Numbered from the stretch's first letter, positions 1 through 8,773 are shown. The stretch is 64,000 bases of DNA from Beggiatoa alba B18LD (GCF_000245015.1 NZ_JH600070.1:310001-374000); one strand, 5' to 3'. Notes: generated by a model not told the origin, from the letters alone. Made by a program: numbers and translations.

Positions 1-2994
1 CAAGCGTTTTTTATGCGCGTTGCAATGGGTTTAGCCATTAATGAAATTCAACGCGAAGAACGGGCGATAGAGTTTTATAAACTCCTCTCCAGCTTTGACT
101 TTATGAGCAGTACCCCGACGTTATTTAACTCAGGTACGCTCCGCTCACAACTCTCAAGCTGTTTCGTTAGCACTGTACCCGATGATTTAGATGGCATTTT
201 TGGCGCGATTAAAGACAACGCCATGATGCAAAAATGGGCGGGCGGTATCGGTAACGACTGGACACCTGTACGTGGCATGGGGGCGAGAATCAAAGGCACT
301 AACGGCAAATCGCAAGGCGTTGTTCCTTTTCTAAAAGTTGCGAATGATACACTGGTCAGCGTTAATCAAGGTGGGAAGCGCAAGGGGAGCGGGTGTGCTT
401 ATCTTGAAACATGGCACATAGATATTGAAGAATTCCTTGAATTGCGGAAAAACACAGGCGATGAACGCCGTCGCACTCACGACATGAATACCGCAAACTG
501 GATTCCTGACTTATTCATGCAACGGGTGATGGAAAACGGGCATTGGTCTTTATTCTCTCCCGACGAAACCCCTGATTTGCACGAATTGCATAGCGAAGCC
601 TTTAAAACCGCTTATGAAGCCTATGAAGCCCTTGCTGAACAAGGCAAACTGAAGATTTTTAAACGAGTTTCTGCGGTTGAACTCTGGCGTAAAATGCTGA
701 CCATGCTATTTGAAACGGGTCATCCGTGGATATGCTTTAAAGACCCCTGCAATATTCGCTCACCGCAACAACATGTCGGTGTTGTGCATTCTTCTAACTT
801 GTGTTGTATTGCGGCTGACCAACGTGTTGTTACTGACCGTGGATTATTGACAGTAGGCGAGTTATATCAATTGGGTGGAGAAAATAAAGTTGTTGGCTTA
901 GATGGTATTTATGCAGCATCAAAAATGTTACTTCCACGTCCTAATGCGCCAATAGTACGCATCAATACCAGTGAAGGTTATACCCATAAAGTTACGCCTG
1001 ATCACAAGGTATGGGTGAAAGATATAGGTTGGGTAGAAGCTCAACATTTAAAAGCTGGTGATAAATTGCTAATTCAACAGCTAGAAGGCTTATGGGGAAC
1101 AGAACATAAGCCAGAACTGAGTTACCTTATGGGATTGATTGCGGGAGATGGTACTTTTGATAAAAACAAAGGTAAGGTTTACATTGATGTATGGTCAAAT
1201 GATTTCGATTATTTACCCTCTATTGAAAACAGTGTTCATCATTTGCTTGATGGTAATACTGTTTTACGAACAACTTCAACAAATACCCCTGCTTTTGCGA
1301 TCAACGAGAAGCTAAAACGTGCTCGTCTTAGCTCTGCACCACTCTATCGTTTGCTAGAACAACATGGTTTTACACCACAAAATAAATTACAAGTACCTGA
1401 AATAGTATGGCGTGGTGATCGTGAAACTGTTATGGCTTATCTAAAAGGTCTTTATCAAGCCGATGGTAATATTTTAAGCAGTCATGAAGTGACAACGCTT
1501 GCATTAGCATCTACAGACCTAGCATTTATTCAATCATTACAGATTCTCTGGGCAAACTTTGGTGTAAAAAGCTCGATTAATCAAATGCGTGGTCATGAAC
1601 TACACCCTATGCCTGATGGTAAAGGTGGACATAAGGAATATTGGAGTAAACCATTATACCGTTTACTTATCACCTCTATTAAAGGCTGTCAAATTGCTGA
1701 AAGTATCACGCAATTAGCAAGTAATAAATCATCACTTGCGGCTAAACAGTATTTAGATAATTTACAAAAAAAGGGATACAGTCAAAAACTGTATGCGACT
1801 TTTACTGAATTAACGAAATTGCCCAATGAAGATGCTTACTGTTTAACGGTTGACTCGGACACTCATGCATGGACAGTCAATGGCATGATTACCAAGAACA
1901 CAGAAATAACTTTAAATACATCACGTTATGAAATCGCTGTTTGCAATTTAGGCAGTGTCAACCTTGCACGACATATCAATAACAACCGTTTAGATGTCGA
2001 AAAGTTACAACGCACGGTGAAAACGGCGATGCGGATGCTCGATAACGTTATCGACATCAACTATTACGCAGTGCCACAAGCCCGCACCGCTAACTTACGT
2101 CATCGTCCAATCGGCTTGGGTATCATGGGTTTTCAAGATGCCCTTTATCAACTACGTATTCCTTATAGTACCGATAAAGCCGTCGAATTTGCTGATGAAT
2201 CGATGGAATATTTAAGCTATTTTGCCATTGAAGGCTCGACAGAATTAGCCGTAGAACGGGGCAAATACTCCACGTTTTTAGGCTCTTTATGGAGTCAAGG
2301 CATATTGCCCATTGATAGCATTCAAGCATTGCGTGGCACACGCGGACAATATTTAGAAATGTCTGATAGTTCCAGCTTGGATTGGGAAAAGTTGCGCGAG
2401 AAAGTCAAACGCGATGGGATGCGCAACTCCAACTGCATGGCGATTGCGCCAACGGCGACGATTTCCAACATTGTCGGCGTGACCCAATCTATTGAACCGA
2501 CTTATCAAAATCTGTTCGTGAAATCCAATTTATCGGGCGAATTTACCGTTGTTAATCCGTATCTTGTCCGCGATTTAAAAACCCTGAATTTATGGGATGA
2601 TGTCATGGTCAACGACCTAAAATATTTTGACGGTAGCGTGCAAAATATCGACAGAGTGCCTAATGAATTAAAAGCCTTATACGCGACTGCATTTGAAGTT
2701 GACCCGTCATGGTTGATTGAAGCGGGTTCGCGTCGGCAAAAATGGATTGACCAATCGCAATCGTTGAATTTATACCTATTAGAACCGTCAGGACGCAAAC
2801 TCGATTTACTCTATAAACTCGCATGGATACGCGGTTTAAAAACCACATATTACTTACGCACAATGGGCGCGACTCATGTGGAAAAAAACACAGTACGTAG
2901 TAGTAAAAACGCGATTGTCGAACAGCAAGACGATGATAACGAAATCCCCAAAGCGTGCTTAATTGACGACCCTGATTGCGAGGCTTGTCAGTAA
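1..2994 (+). CDS. nrdA: Ribonucleoside-diphosphate reductase alpha subunit, intein-containing, 5' end outside window
   Basis: Large subunit of aerobic (class I) ribonucleotide reductase, which makes deoxyribonucleotides from ribonucleoside diphosphates. The frame is open from base 1 (Q-A-F-F then M at 13), so the N terminus lies upstream of the window. The Met at 13 is internal to the family. Active-site landmarks are visible: SQLSSCF holds the first redox cysteine. N-L-C-T-E, interrupted by the intein, is the Asn/radical-Cys/Glu triad, and AVCNLGSVNLA holds the partner cysteine. TTYYLRTMGATH carries the tyrosine pair of the radical path, and the C-terminal CEAC is the usual redox shuttle pair. 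Without the intein the visible extein is about 630 residues. nrdB is not in the window. Identification is very secure. Confidence 0.97.
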   Translation, partial: QAFFMRVAMGLAINEIQREERAIEFYKLLSSFDFMSSTPTLFNSGTLRSQLSSCFVSTVPDDLDGIFGAIKDNAMMQKWAGGIGNDWTPVRGMGARIKGTNGKSQGVVPFLKVANDTLVSVNQGGKRKGSGCAYLETWHIDIEEFLELRKNTGDERRRTHDMNTANWIPDLFMQRVMENGHWSLFSPDETPDLHELHSEAFKTAYEAYEALAEQGKLKIFKRVSAVELWRKMLTMLFETGHPWICFKDPCNIRSPQQHVGVVHSSNLCCIAADQRVVTDRGLLTVGELYQLGGENKVVGLDGIYAASKMLLPRPNAPIVRINTSEGYTHKVTPDHKVWVKDIGWVEAQHLKAGDKLLIQQLEGLWGTEHKPELSYLMGLIAGDGTFDKNKGKVYIDVWSNDFDYLPSIENSVHHLLDGNTVLRTTSTNTPAFAINEKLKRARLSSAPLYRLLEQHGFTPQNKLQVPEIVWRGDRETVMAYLKGLYQADGNILSSHEVTTLALASTDLAFIQSLQILWANFGVKSSINQMRGHELHPMPDGKGGHKEYWSKPLYRLLITSIKGCQIAESITQLASNKSSLAAKQYLDNLQKKGYSQKLYATFTELTKLPNEDAYCLTVDSDTHAWTVNGMITKNTEITLNTSRYEIAVCNLGSVNLARHINNNRLDVEKLQRTVKTAMRMLDNVIDINYYAVPQARTANLRHRPIGLGIMGFQDALYQLRIPYSTDKAVEFADESMEYLSYFAIEGSTELAVERGKYSTFLGSLWSQGILPIDSIQALRGTRGQYLEMSDSSSLDWEKLREKVKRDGMRNSNCMAIAPTATISNIVGVTQSIEPTYQNLFVKSNLSGEFTVVNPYLVRDLKTLNLWDDVMVNDLKYFDGSVQNIDRVPNELKALYATAFEVDPSWLIEAGSRRQKWIDQSQSLNLYLLEPSGRKLDLLYKLAWIRGLKTTYYLRTMGATHVEKNTVRSSKNAIVEQQDDDNEIPKACLIDDPDCEACQ
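805..1899 (+). other. Intein with LAGLIDADG homing endonuclease inside NrdA
   Basis: In-frame 365-residue insertion splitting NrdA between the catalytic cysteine (SSNLC) and TEITLN. It starts with the nucleophile Cys (CIAADQRVV). Block B is T-P-D-H near the N terminus. Two LAGLIDADG-type helices follow (YLMGLIAGDG and YLKGLYQADG). The end is AWTVNGMITKN, followed by Thr as the +1 residue. The terminal Asn is present, but the penultimate residue is Lys where most inteins have His. The insertion point is a known hot spot for inteins in ribonucleotide reductases, because it lies in the most conserved active-site stretch. The frame is intact, so splicing and endonuclease activity are both plausible. 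Boundaries are set by continuity of the flanking NrdA sequence. Confidence 0.95.
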
Positions 2995-3067
2995 TTAACC
3001 TGAGTACGGCGAGGTTTTAAGGATAAAACAGAGACCTGCTAGGTTTTTAAAACCTAGCAGGTCTTTT
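2995..3067. repeat. Fold-back repeat fragment with 31-bp palindrome, possible nrdA terminator
   Basis: Begins one base after the nrdA stop with the repeat end TTAACCTGAGTACGGCGAG. It then contains a palindrome at 3033-3063 with 14-bp perfect arms GACCTGCTAGGTTT and AAACCTAGCAGGTC. TTTT follows, so the hairpin could act as an intrinsic terminator for nrdA. The same palindrome recurs at 27823, 58180 and 62333. Confidence 0.85.
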
Positions 3068-3098
3068 GCGATGCGTGCCAAAGATTAGGAAAAAACAC

Positions 3099-4577
3099 AT
3101 GGCTACGATTGAAACGCCAACATTAAGAACCCATCCCAGCGTGCCTGCGTTACAAAGAGACGCAATGCGCGATAAATTCCCTTATCCTGCCAAACCTGAT
3201 ACACAAACCGCACTTGGTTATCCCGCCAAACTTATCGATAACTGGCAAACTGTCGCCATTGCTAAAATGGGCGAATTAGTCAGTCACAATAAAGCCTTAA
3301 AAGTCTATTTAGATGCTTGTGTCAAATGTGGCGCGTGCACGGATAAATGCCATTACTTTATCGGTACTGCTGACCCTAAAAATATGCCTGTTGCCCGTCA
3401 GGACTTATTCCGCCAAGTGTATCGCCGTTATTACACGTGGACAGGGCGATTTTTTCCGAAACTGGTCGGTGCGAAAGATTTAACTCCCGCAATTCTCGAT
3501 GATTGGTATAACTATTTTCATCAATGTTCACAATGTCGCCGTTGTGCCGTTTTCTGTCCTTATGGTATTGATACAGCAGAAATATCAATGGCAGCCCGTG
3601 AAATTTTAGACCACATCGGCAAAGGGCAAAAATACTGTAATGAAATTGTGCATAAAGTCCATAAAGTCGGTAATAACTTAGGCTTACCTGCTCCTGCTTT
3701 GCGCCACACTTTAGAAAGTTTAGAAGAAGACATTTTGCAAGAAACAGGCGTTGCCGTGCGTTTACCTTTAGATGAAATAGGTGCAGAGGTTTTGTTTATT
3801 ACACCGTCAGCAGATTTTTTTGCAGAACCGCATGTCGACGGTTTAATTGGCTATGCAAAAGTCTTTCATCAAGCAGGCATTTCTTGGACATTAAGCACTC
3901 ATGCGAGCGAAGCCGCTAATTTTGGCTTATTTATTGGCAGTCAGGAACATTTGCAAAAAATTGCCTTACGCATTCGTGACGCTGCGCATGATTTAAAAGC
4001 GAAGCGAATTGTTTTCGGCGAATGTGGTCATGCGTGGCGAGTGGCTTATAACTTCTTAAAATCGCTGGTGGGCGAGTTTGAATTTTTAGATGCCCGTTAT
4101 CCAATTCCGCAACATATTTGCGAAGTAACACATGATTTATTACAGCGTGGTGCGTTACATATTGATAAAACAGCAAATGATGCGCGTGTCCTCACTTTTC
4201 ACGACTCTTGTAACATCGCCCGTGCTTCGCGTATGGGACATACAAGTGGCGGACAGTTCAGTATTCCCCGTGAGATTATTCGCGCCGTTGCGAATCATTT
4301 TTATGAAATGCCTGCAAAGACAAGGCATGAGAAAACATTTTGTTGTGGCGGTGGCGGGGGGTTATTAACGGATGAATTGTTAGAATTGCGGGTTAAAGGC
4401 GCGTTACCACGGATGGAAGCTTTGCAAGCCGTGACACAAGCGCATAATGTGACGCATCTTGTAACCATCTGCGCGATTTGCAAAACGCAATTTAGTAAAG
4501 TTCTGCCTTATTATGGATTTAACATGAATCAAGTCATGAGTTTGCATCACTTAGTTGGCGATGCGTTAATTCTTTAA
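3099..4577 (+). CDS. dsrK: DsrK-like iron-sulfur heterodisulfide-reductase-type subunit
   Basis: Predicted cytoplasmic catalytic subunit of the DsrMKJOP membrane complex, which handles electrons for sulfite reductase and DsrC trisulfide chemistry during sulfur oxidation. Two 4Fe-4S binding motifs are visible: ACVKCGACTDKCHYF near residue 80 and QCSQCRRCAVFCPYG near residue 150. The C-terminal half has CCG-type elements: FGECGHAWR, FHDSCNIARASR and FCCGGGGGLLTDE, the last typical of the noncubane cluster of HdrB/HdrD/DsrK. The reading frame can be extended to a TTG at 3066. The ATG at 3099, preceded by AGGA at 3087, gives 492 residues and a more typical start. dsrJ follows 15 bases downstream. 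DsrL and DsrM are not adjacent. A related HdrD-type protein is the main alternative, but the dsrJ neighbour favours DsrK. Confidence 0.9.
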   Translation: MATIETPTLRTHPSVPALQRDAMRDKFPYPAKPDTQTALGYPAKLIDNWQTVAIAKMGELVSHNKALKVYLDACVKCGACTDKCHYFIGTADPKNMPVARQDLFRQVYRRYYTWTGRFFPKLVGAKDLTPAILDDWYNYFHQCSQCRRCAVFCPYGIDTAEISMAAREILDHIGKGQKYCNEIVHKVHKVGNNLGLPAPALRHTLESLEEDILQETGVAVRLPLDEIGAEVLFITPSADFFAEPHVDGLIGYAKVFHQAGISWTLSTHASEAANFGLFIGSQEHLQKIALRIRDAAHDLKAKRIVFGECGHAWRVAYNFLKSLVGEFEFLDARYPIPQHICEVTHDLLQRGALHIDKTANDARVLTFHDSCNIARASRMGHTSGGQFSIPREIIRAVANHFYEMPAKTRHEKTFCCGGGGGLLTDELLELRVKGALPRMEALQAVTQAHNVTHLVTICAICKTQFSKVLPYYGFNMNQVMSLHHLVGDALIL

Positions 4578-4592
4578 GGGGTTGGATATGCA

Positions 4593-4982
4593 ATGAAACG
4601 ATACGGTTATTATGGGGGAATAAGTTTAATATTTGCTTGTTTATACATAATTTTAGTTAATAATCATATTGTTGCGAGTCCACCTGTATTGTCTCCTGCA
4701 AAACAAGCATTTTCTGCGACGCAAGCCTGTGTTGAACCTATAGAGACGATACGCCGTCAACATGGCGATGCACTCAAATATCGACATCGTTTAGCGAATA
4801 AGGGTATTTATACAAGTGGTTATCGTTTTATAGATTGTATTAATTGCCATATCACGCCGACAGCAACGGGACAATATCCCATAAAAGACAGTCCGCAACA
4901 CTTTTGCAATGCGTGCCATACCTATGTTGCTGTGCAAATAGATTGTTTTAATTGTCATGCCAGCACGCCACGAGGGAATTAG
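4593..4982 (+). CDS. dsrJ: Triheme cytochrome c DsrJ
   Basis: Periplasmic triheme subunit of the DsrMKJOP complex, 129 residues. Three CXXCH heme sites are visible: CINCH (82-86), CNACH (105-109) and CFNCH (118-122). An N-terminal hydrophobic stretch at about residues 8-22 serves as signal or membrane anchor. Cys46 (TQACVEP) sits where the Allochromatium vinosum protein has the unusual cysteine proposed as a distal heme ligand. The RHRLANKGIYT segment is also family-like. It lies 15 bases after dsrK, so the two are very likely co-transcribed. A repeat follows immediately, and no dsrO or dsrP is found here. Confidence 0.9.
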   Translation: MKRYGYYGGISLIFACLYIILVNNHIVASPPVLSPAKQAFSATQACVEPIETIRRQHGDALKYRHRLANKGIYTSGYRFIDCINCHITPTATGQYPIKDSPQHFCNACHTYVAVQIDCFNCHASTPRGN

Positions 4983-5000
4983 TAGTTTGTTGCGGTTAAT

Positions 5001-5250
5001 ATTAACCTGAGTTCGGCGAGTTTCTTTTAAAAAGACAACAGCTTGTCTGAATCAGAATTCACCGAATTTTCAGAATTAGCAGAATTGAAAGGCATGATTC
5101 ACCTTAAATTTTTGGGTTAAGGGTTTTAAATCCTGCTAATCCTGAAAATCCTGATTCAGGCAATGTTTTAATCTTGTCTGGTCAACCCTTTTCGCGTGTT
5201 CCGTCAGACCTGCTAGGTTTTTAAATCTTGCAGAACTTGGGTTACTTTTT
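5001..5250. repeat. Fold-back repeat copy with degenerate palindrome
   Basis: Starts with ATTAACCTGAGTTCGGCGAG, continues with a TTGTCTGAATCAG arm and its counterpart CCTGATTCAGGCAA near 5145-5162. It ends with a decayed copy of the GACCTGCTAGG palindrome at about 5207-5234. It fills the gap between dsrJ and the convergent reductase gene, and probably forms long hairpins in either transcript. Confidence 0.8.
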
Positions 5251-5256
5251 AACCAG

Positions 5257-6270
5257 TTATTTCTTATCTTTCGCAAATTCGAAAGGGTCGGAATAAAATT
5301 GTGTTGCGGGTAATCCTCGAGCAATAAAATGTTGATGTGCAGTTGCAACCATCACAGGCGGGCCACTGGCGTAAACGACATAATCCATTAAATGAGGAAT
5401 ATCTTGTAAAACAACCTCGTGTACTAAACCTGTTTTACCTTGCCATTGGTCTTCCGCTAAAGGTTCTGATAAAACGGGAACATAGTGGATAAAAGGATAA
5501 TCTTTTGCCCATTGGGTAATGGTGTCGTGCATGTATAAATCTTGTTGATGGCGCACGCCCCAGTAAAAAATCATTTCCCGTTGTCTATTTTCTGCTAATG
5601 CCTGTTGAATCATCGCTTTAACAGGTGCAAAGCCAGTTCCACCTGCAACAAATAAAATGGGTAACTGGGTATCCTGACGTAGGAAAAATGCGCCTAATGG
5701 CAGTTCTATCCGCAAAATGTCTTTGACTTTCAAGCTATCAAAAACCTGTTGGGTAAAACAACCATCATTAACTCGACGAATATGTAATTCAATCAGGGGT
5801 AAATCGGCAACGGTTGAGGCAATGGAAAAACTGCGTTTTCGTCCATCGTTCAACAAAATATCTAAATATTGTCCTGCTTGAAAGTGTAGGGCTTCATGCT
5901 CAGGAATTTTCAGCCATAGTTGCATGACATCTTCAGATAATTTTTGCAATTTCTCCACACGACACGGCATTTTTTTAGTGTCTGTTATCCCCTGCGTTGA
6001 TTGCGTTAGCGTGCTGGCAATCTCAAGGTCTGTTTGTGCCGTTGCAAGACATAACAGAATTTCGTCTTTTGCTAATTGGCTCTTGTAACTGGGGGGAATT
6101 AAGTAATCGATTTGACCACTTAATAACTTAGCTTTACATGCGCCACAACTTCCCCCGCGACAACTATAGGGAAGGAGTAAGTGCTGTTTTAAAGCGGCTG
6201 TTAATAAGGGTTCTTGCGGTTCAACATAAAAATGTTGATTGCTGGGACGTAAGTAAACAGTGTAAGTCAT
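5257..6270 (-). CDS. 2Fe-2S ferredoxin / FAD / NAD(P)H oxidoreductase
   Basis: 337-residue reductase of the ferredoxin-NADP reductase superfamily with an N-terminal plant-type 2Fe-2S domain. The cluster motif CRGGSCGACKAKLLSG lies at about residues 36-51, with the fourth cysteine in LLCLA. The FAD domain has the RSFSIAS motif and the NAD domain has VAGGTGFAPVKAM. The layout matches the proteins often annotated as CDP-6-deoxy-delta-3,4-glucoseen reductase, or as electron-transfer components of oxygenases. Which partner it reduces cannot be told. The start is at MTYTVYL, where the ferredoxin domain begins. A longer frame to a TTG at 6315 adds only non-conserved residues. It is convergent with dsrJ. 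Confidence 0.85.
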   Translation of the reverse strand: MTYTVYLRPSNQHFYVEPQEPLLTAALKQHLLLPYSCRGGSCGACKAKLLSGQIDYLIPPSYKSQLAKDEILLCLATAQTDLEIASTLTQSTQGITDTKKMPCRVEKLQKLSEDVMQLWLKIPEHEALHFQAGQYLDILLNDGRKRSFSIASTVADLPLIELHIRRVNDGCFTQQVFDSLKVKDILRIELPLGAFFLRQDTQLPILFVAGGTGFAPVKAMIQQALAENRQREMIFYWGVRHQQDLYMHDTITQWAKDYPFIHYVPVLSEPLAEDQWQGKTGLVHEVVLQDIPHLMDYVVYASGPPVMVATAHQHFIARGLPATQFYSDPFEFAKDKK

Positions 6271-6511
6271 TGTTATTAAGTGATTAGCGTTATAAGTAAT
6301 GAATGTACTTAACAAGATGTCATCATCATTGAAGTGATGTTAAATAGGGTTAAGCACGTATAAAAAAGCGGTTGTTCACATTATAAAGAGAAAGAAATAC
6401 ATTCTATATGGTTAGCAATAGTTTTCTGACCCGACAAAATCCGACAAAATAAGTAACTTATTAAAATTATTATTTATTTTATGTATTTGCTTGTGCCTAT
6501 GTGTTATGTGT

Positions 6512-6527
6512 TGTCACCTTCCCTACA
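6512..6527 (+). promoter_or_regulatory. Candidate NifA upstream activator sequence
   Basis: TGT-N10-ACA (TGT at 6512, ACA at 6525), the classical NifA-binding pattern, centred about 80 bases upstream of the expected nifE transcription start. The motif is short and could arise by chance in AT-rich DNA. Its position next to a good sigma-54 promoter and nifE raises its credibility. Confidence 0.6.
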
Positions 6528-6571
6528 ATTCAAATTACAGATAATAGTTTGAAAATATTTAATTTTTTAAA

Positions 6572-6587
6572 TGGCATAGCCTTTGCT
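6572..6587 (+). promoter_or_regulatory. Sigma-54 (RpoN) promoter of nifE
   Basis: TGGCAT-AGCCT-TTGCT matches the -24/-12 consensus TGGCAC-N5-TTGCW with one change. The invariant GG (6573) and GC (6585) have the required spacing. It sits 46 bases upstream of the nifE start, predicting transcription from about 6598. Confidence 0.85.
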
Positions 6588-6632
6588 ATAACTTTACATA
6601 CTAATCTATCAACGACAGAACGGGGTTAGCCC

Positions 6633-8036
6633 ATGACCATGAAGGCGAAAGATATAGCTGAATTGCTCAATGAGCCAGCATGTACGCACAACAAGAAAGA
6701 AAAATCAGGCTGTGCACGTCCTAAGCCAGGTTCGACAGCAGGTGGTTGCGCATTTGATGGTGCACAAATCGCATTATTACCGATTGCCGACGTTGCGCAT
6801 ATTGTCCATGGGCCTATCGCTTGCGCGGGGAGTTCTTGGGACAATCGTGGTACGCGCTCCTCTGGTTCTACTTTATATCGTCTTGGTATGACAACGGATT
6901 TAACCGAAAACGATATTATTATGGGTCGCGCAGAAAAACGTTTATTTCATGCGATTAAACAAGCGATTGATGATCATAATCCCGCTGCGATTTTTGTATA
7001 TAACACTTGTGTTCCCGCGTTAATTGGTGATGATATTGAGGCGGTCTGTAAATCTGCACAAGCCCGTTGGGGTACGCCCATTGTCCCTGTTGATTCCGCA
7101 GGTTTTTACGGAACAAAGAATTTAGGTAATCGCATTGGGGGTGAGGCAATGGTCAAATTCGTGGTTGGTACACGTGAGCCTGACCCGTTACCTGCCTGTG
7201 CACAAGACGCTGGAATGAAAATTCACAGCGTGAATTTAGTCGGCGAATACAATATTGCGGGTGAATTCTGGCACGTTTTACCCCTCTTAGATGAACTGGG
7301 TTTACGGGTGCTCTGTACCTTATCAGGCGATGCACGTTATCGTGAAGTGCAAACCATGCACCGTGCAGAAGTGACCATGATGGTCTGTTCTAAAGCCATG
7401 TTAAACGTGGCACGTAAACTCGAAGATCAATATAAAATTCCTTGGTTTGAGGGAAGTTTCTACGGCATTACAGATACCTCTCAAGCCCTCCGTGATTTTG
7501 CACGTATTATTAATGATCCAGACTTAACCGAGCGCACCGAAAAATTAATCGTGCGTGAAGAAACGCGCATTCGTGCAGCCCTTGCTCCATGGCGGGAACG
7601 CTTAAAGGGTAAACGGGTACTGCTCTATACGGGTGGCGTTAAATCGTGGTCAGTGGTGTCTGCGTTGCAGGATTTGGGCATGGTTGTTGTTGCAACAGGC
7701 ACAAAGAAATCCACGGAAGAAGATAAGGAACGGATCAGGGAAATTATGGGCAAGGATGCCAAAATGATTGATGATGGCAACCCGCGTGCTTTACTGAATA
7801 TCTTTAAGGACTACAAGGCAGATATTCTGATTGCGGGTGGTCGAAATATGTACACCGCGCTAAAAGCAAAAATTCCGTTCTTAGATATTAATCAGGAGCG
7901 TGAATTTGGTTATGAAGGTTATGAAGGTATGTTAGAACTGGTGCGTCAATTGGCTTTAACCATTGAAAGTCCAATTTGGTCAGCCGTTCGTCAACCTGCC
8001 CCTTGGAAAACCCCCTTGCAACCGTCTATTGCTTAG
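6633..8036 (+). CDS. nifE: Nitrogenase FeMo-cofactor scaffold protein NifE
   Basis: NifE pairs with NifN as the scaffold on which the nitrogenase iron-molybdenum cofactor precursor is completed. Length (467 residues) and sequence match closely: [18 protein letters not shown] at the start, [15 protein letters not shown] near residue 60, [28 protein letters not shown], and the [13 protein letters not shown] segment. The Cys of that last segment falls at position 250 when counted from the MKAK Met, matching the Cys250 of Azotobacter NifE. Starts at 6633 (MTMKAK) or 6639 (MKAK) are both possible. Expression is expected to depend on sigma-54 and NifA. nifN does not follow; a terminator ends the unit, so NifN must be encoded elsewhere. 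Confidence 0.97.
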   Translation: MTMKAKDIAELLNEPACTHNKKEKSGCARPKPGSTAGGCAFDGAQIALLPIADVAHIVHGPIACAGSSWDNRGTRSSGSTLYRLGMTTDLTENDIIMGRAEKRLFHAIKQAIDDHNPAAIFVYNTCVPALIGDDIEAVCKSAQARWGTPIVPVDSAGFYGTKNLGNRIGGEAMVKFVVGTREPDPLPACAQDAGMKIHSVNLVGEYNIAGEFWHVLPLLDELGLRVLCTLSGDARYREVQTMHRAEVTMMVCSKAMLNVARKLEDQYKIPWFEGSFYGITDTSQALRDFARIINDPDLTERTEKLIVREETRIRAALAPWRERLKGKRVLLYTGGVKSWSVVSALQDLGMVVVATGTKKSTEEDKERIREIMGKDAKMIDDGNPRALLNIFKDYKADILIAGGRNMYTALKAKIPFLDINQEREFGYEGYEGMLELVRQLALTIESPIWSAVRQPAPWKTPLQPSIA

Positions 8037-8053
8037 TCAGTAGACATTTCACT

Positions 8054-8092
8054 TTCCCACTCAGTTGGTTGAGTGGGGAAGTCTTTTTTTTT
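8054..8092 (+). terminator. Intrinsic terminator of nifE
   Basis: Hairpin TTCCCACTCA / TGAGTGGGGAA with a 6-base loop and one bulged G. It is followed by GTC and a run of nine T, 18 bases after the nifE stop. Confidence 0.9.
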
Positions 8093-8203
8093 ATTTTTAC
8101 TGCTTTGCCAAATTATTATAATATTAGCGTGCTGTTGTACCACAGATAACTTACATCATAAACTTTTTACATTATTCACACCCACTATTATTAAGGTCGA
8201 TAT

Positions 8204-8773
8204 ATGAGTAACTTTTTAGAAAATATCAAGGCACAAAATTTAACGTGGCAAGTCTCTATCTGTGAAAAAGCAGAAAGCTCTGATGCCTTAGTGTATCGTG
8301 GTGACTTAATTCTCCAAGAAGGAAAATTAACTGTTCATAATACCCGTGGTACACCAGAAGCTTTGATTAAACAAGTTGTTTTAACCGCTCATGGTGAGAA
8401 AGTGACATTCTTCGCTGGGCATTTAACCAAATTAGAACATGTTAATCTGTTTATCGAAAAATACCTTGGTATGTTTGAAGTTGGGACTCCTCTGTATTTC
8501 TTCGTAGAAAACATCAAAGAGAAGTTAGTAACTGATATTCAAGGTCATGCTACCTACTTATATCCTTTAGTAGAAGGCGTTGTTTGGAATGAATTTGCCG
8601 AAATGGTTGGTTTAGAAAAAGGGGATTTCAAAGGCTTAGGGGCTGGTGACAAAGTGGTTAAAGTTGCTAATGAAGCTAAGACTTTAAAACCCAAAAATAT
8701 GACTGCCGTTTCTTTAGAAGAAGCCTTAGCCCGCACCGTCGTTGTGCATAAAGAAATGCGTGGTCCTATCTAA
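8204..8773 (+). CDS. Protein of unknown function, 189 residues
   Basis: Not recognised. It is a soluble-looking acidic/basic mixed protein without signal peptide or membrane segment. It is bounded by its own terminator and by the nifE terminator, so it is a single-gene unit. The start ATG has AAGG 9 bases upstream. The N-terminal half looks beta-rich (VYRGDLILQEGKLTVHN, KVTFFAGHL). The C-terminal half contains GDFKGLGAGDKVVKVANEA and a helical end. Codon use resembles the neighbours, so it is probably real. Position after nifE hints at a nitrogen-fixation link, but this is only proximity. Confidence 0.8.
   Translation: MSNFLENIKAQNLTWQVSICEKAESSDALVYRGDLILQEGKLTVHNTRGTPEALIKQVVLTAHGEKVTFFAGHLTKLEHVNLFIEKYLGMFEVGTPLYFFVENIKEKLVTDIQGHATYLYPLVEGVVWNEFAEMVGLEKGDFKGLGAGDKVVKVANEAKTLKPKNMTAVSLEEALARTVVVHKEMRGPI

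Larger units (their letters stand above)
6271..6632. other. Intergenic region upstream of nifE
   Basis: 362 bp between divergent genes, strongly AT-rich. No coding sequence is supported. It holds a sigma-54 promoter and a candidate NifA upstream site (listed separately). The divergent reductase promoter must also lie here, but no convincing boxes were seen for it. Confidence 0.6.

Noticed and set aside
3066-3098. Upstream extension of dsrK to a TTG codon
   Set aside because: It runs into the palindrome/terminator and lacks a ribosome binding site; the ATG at 3099 has one.
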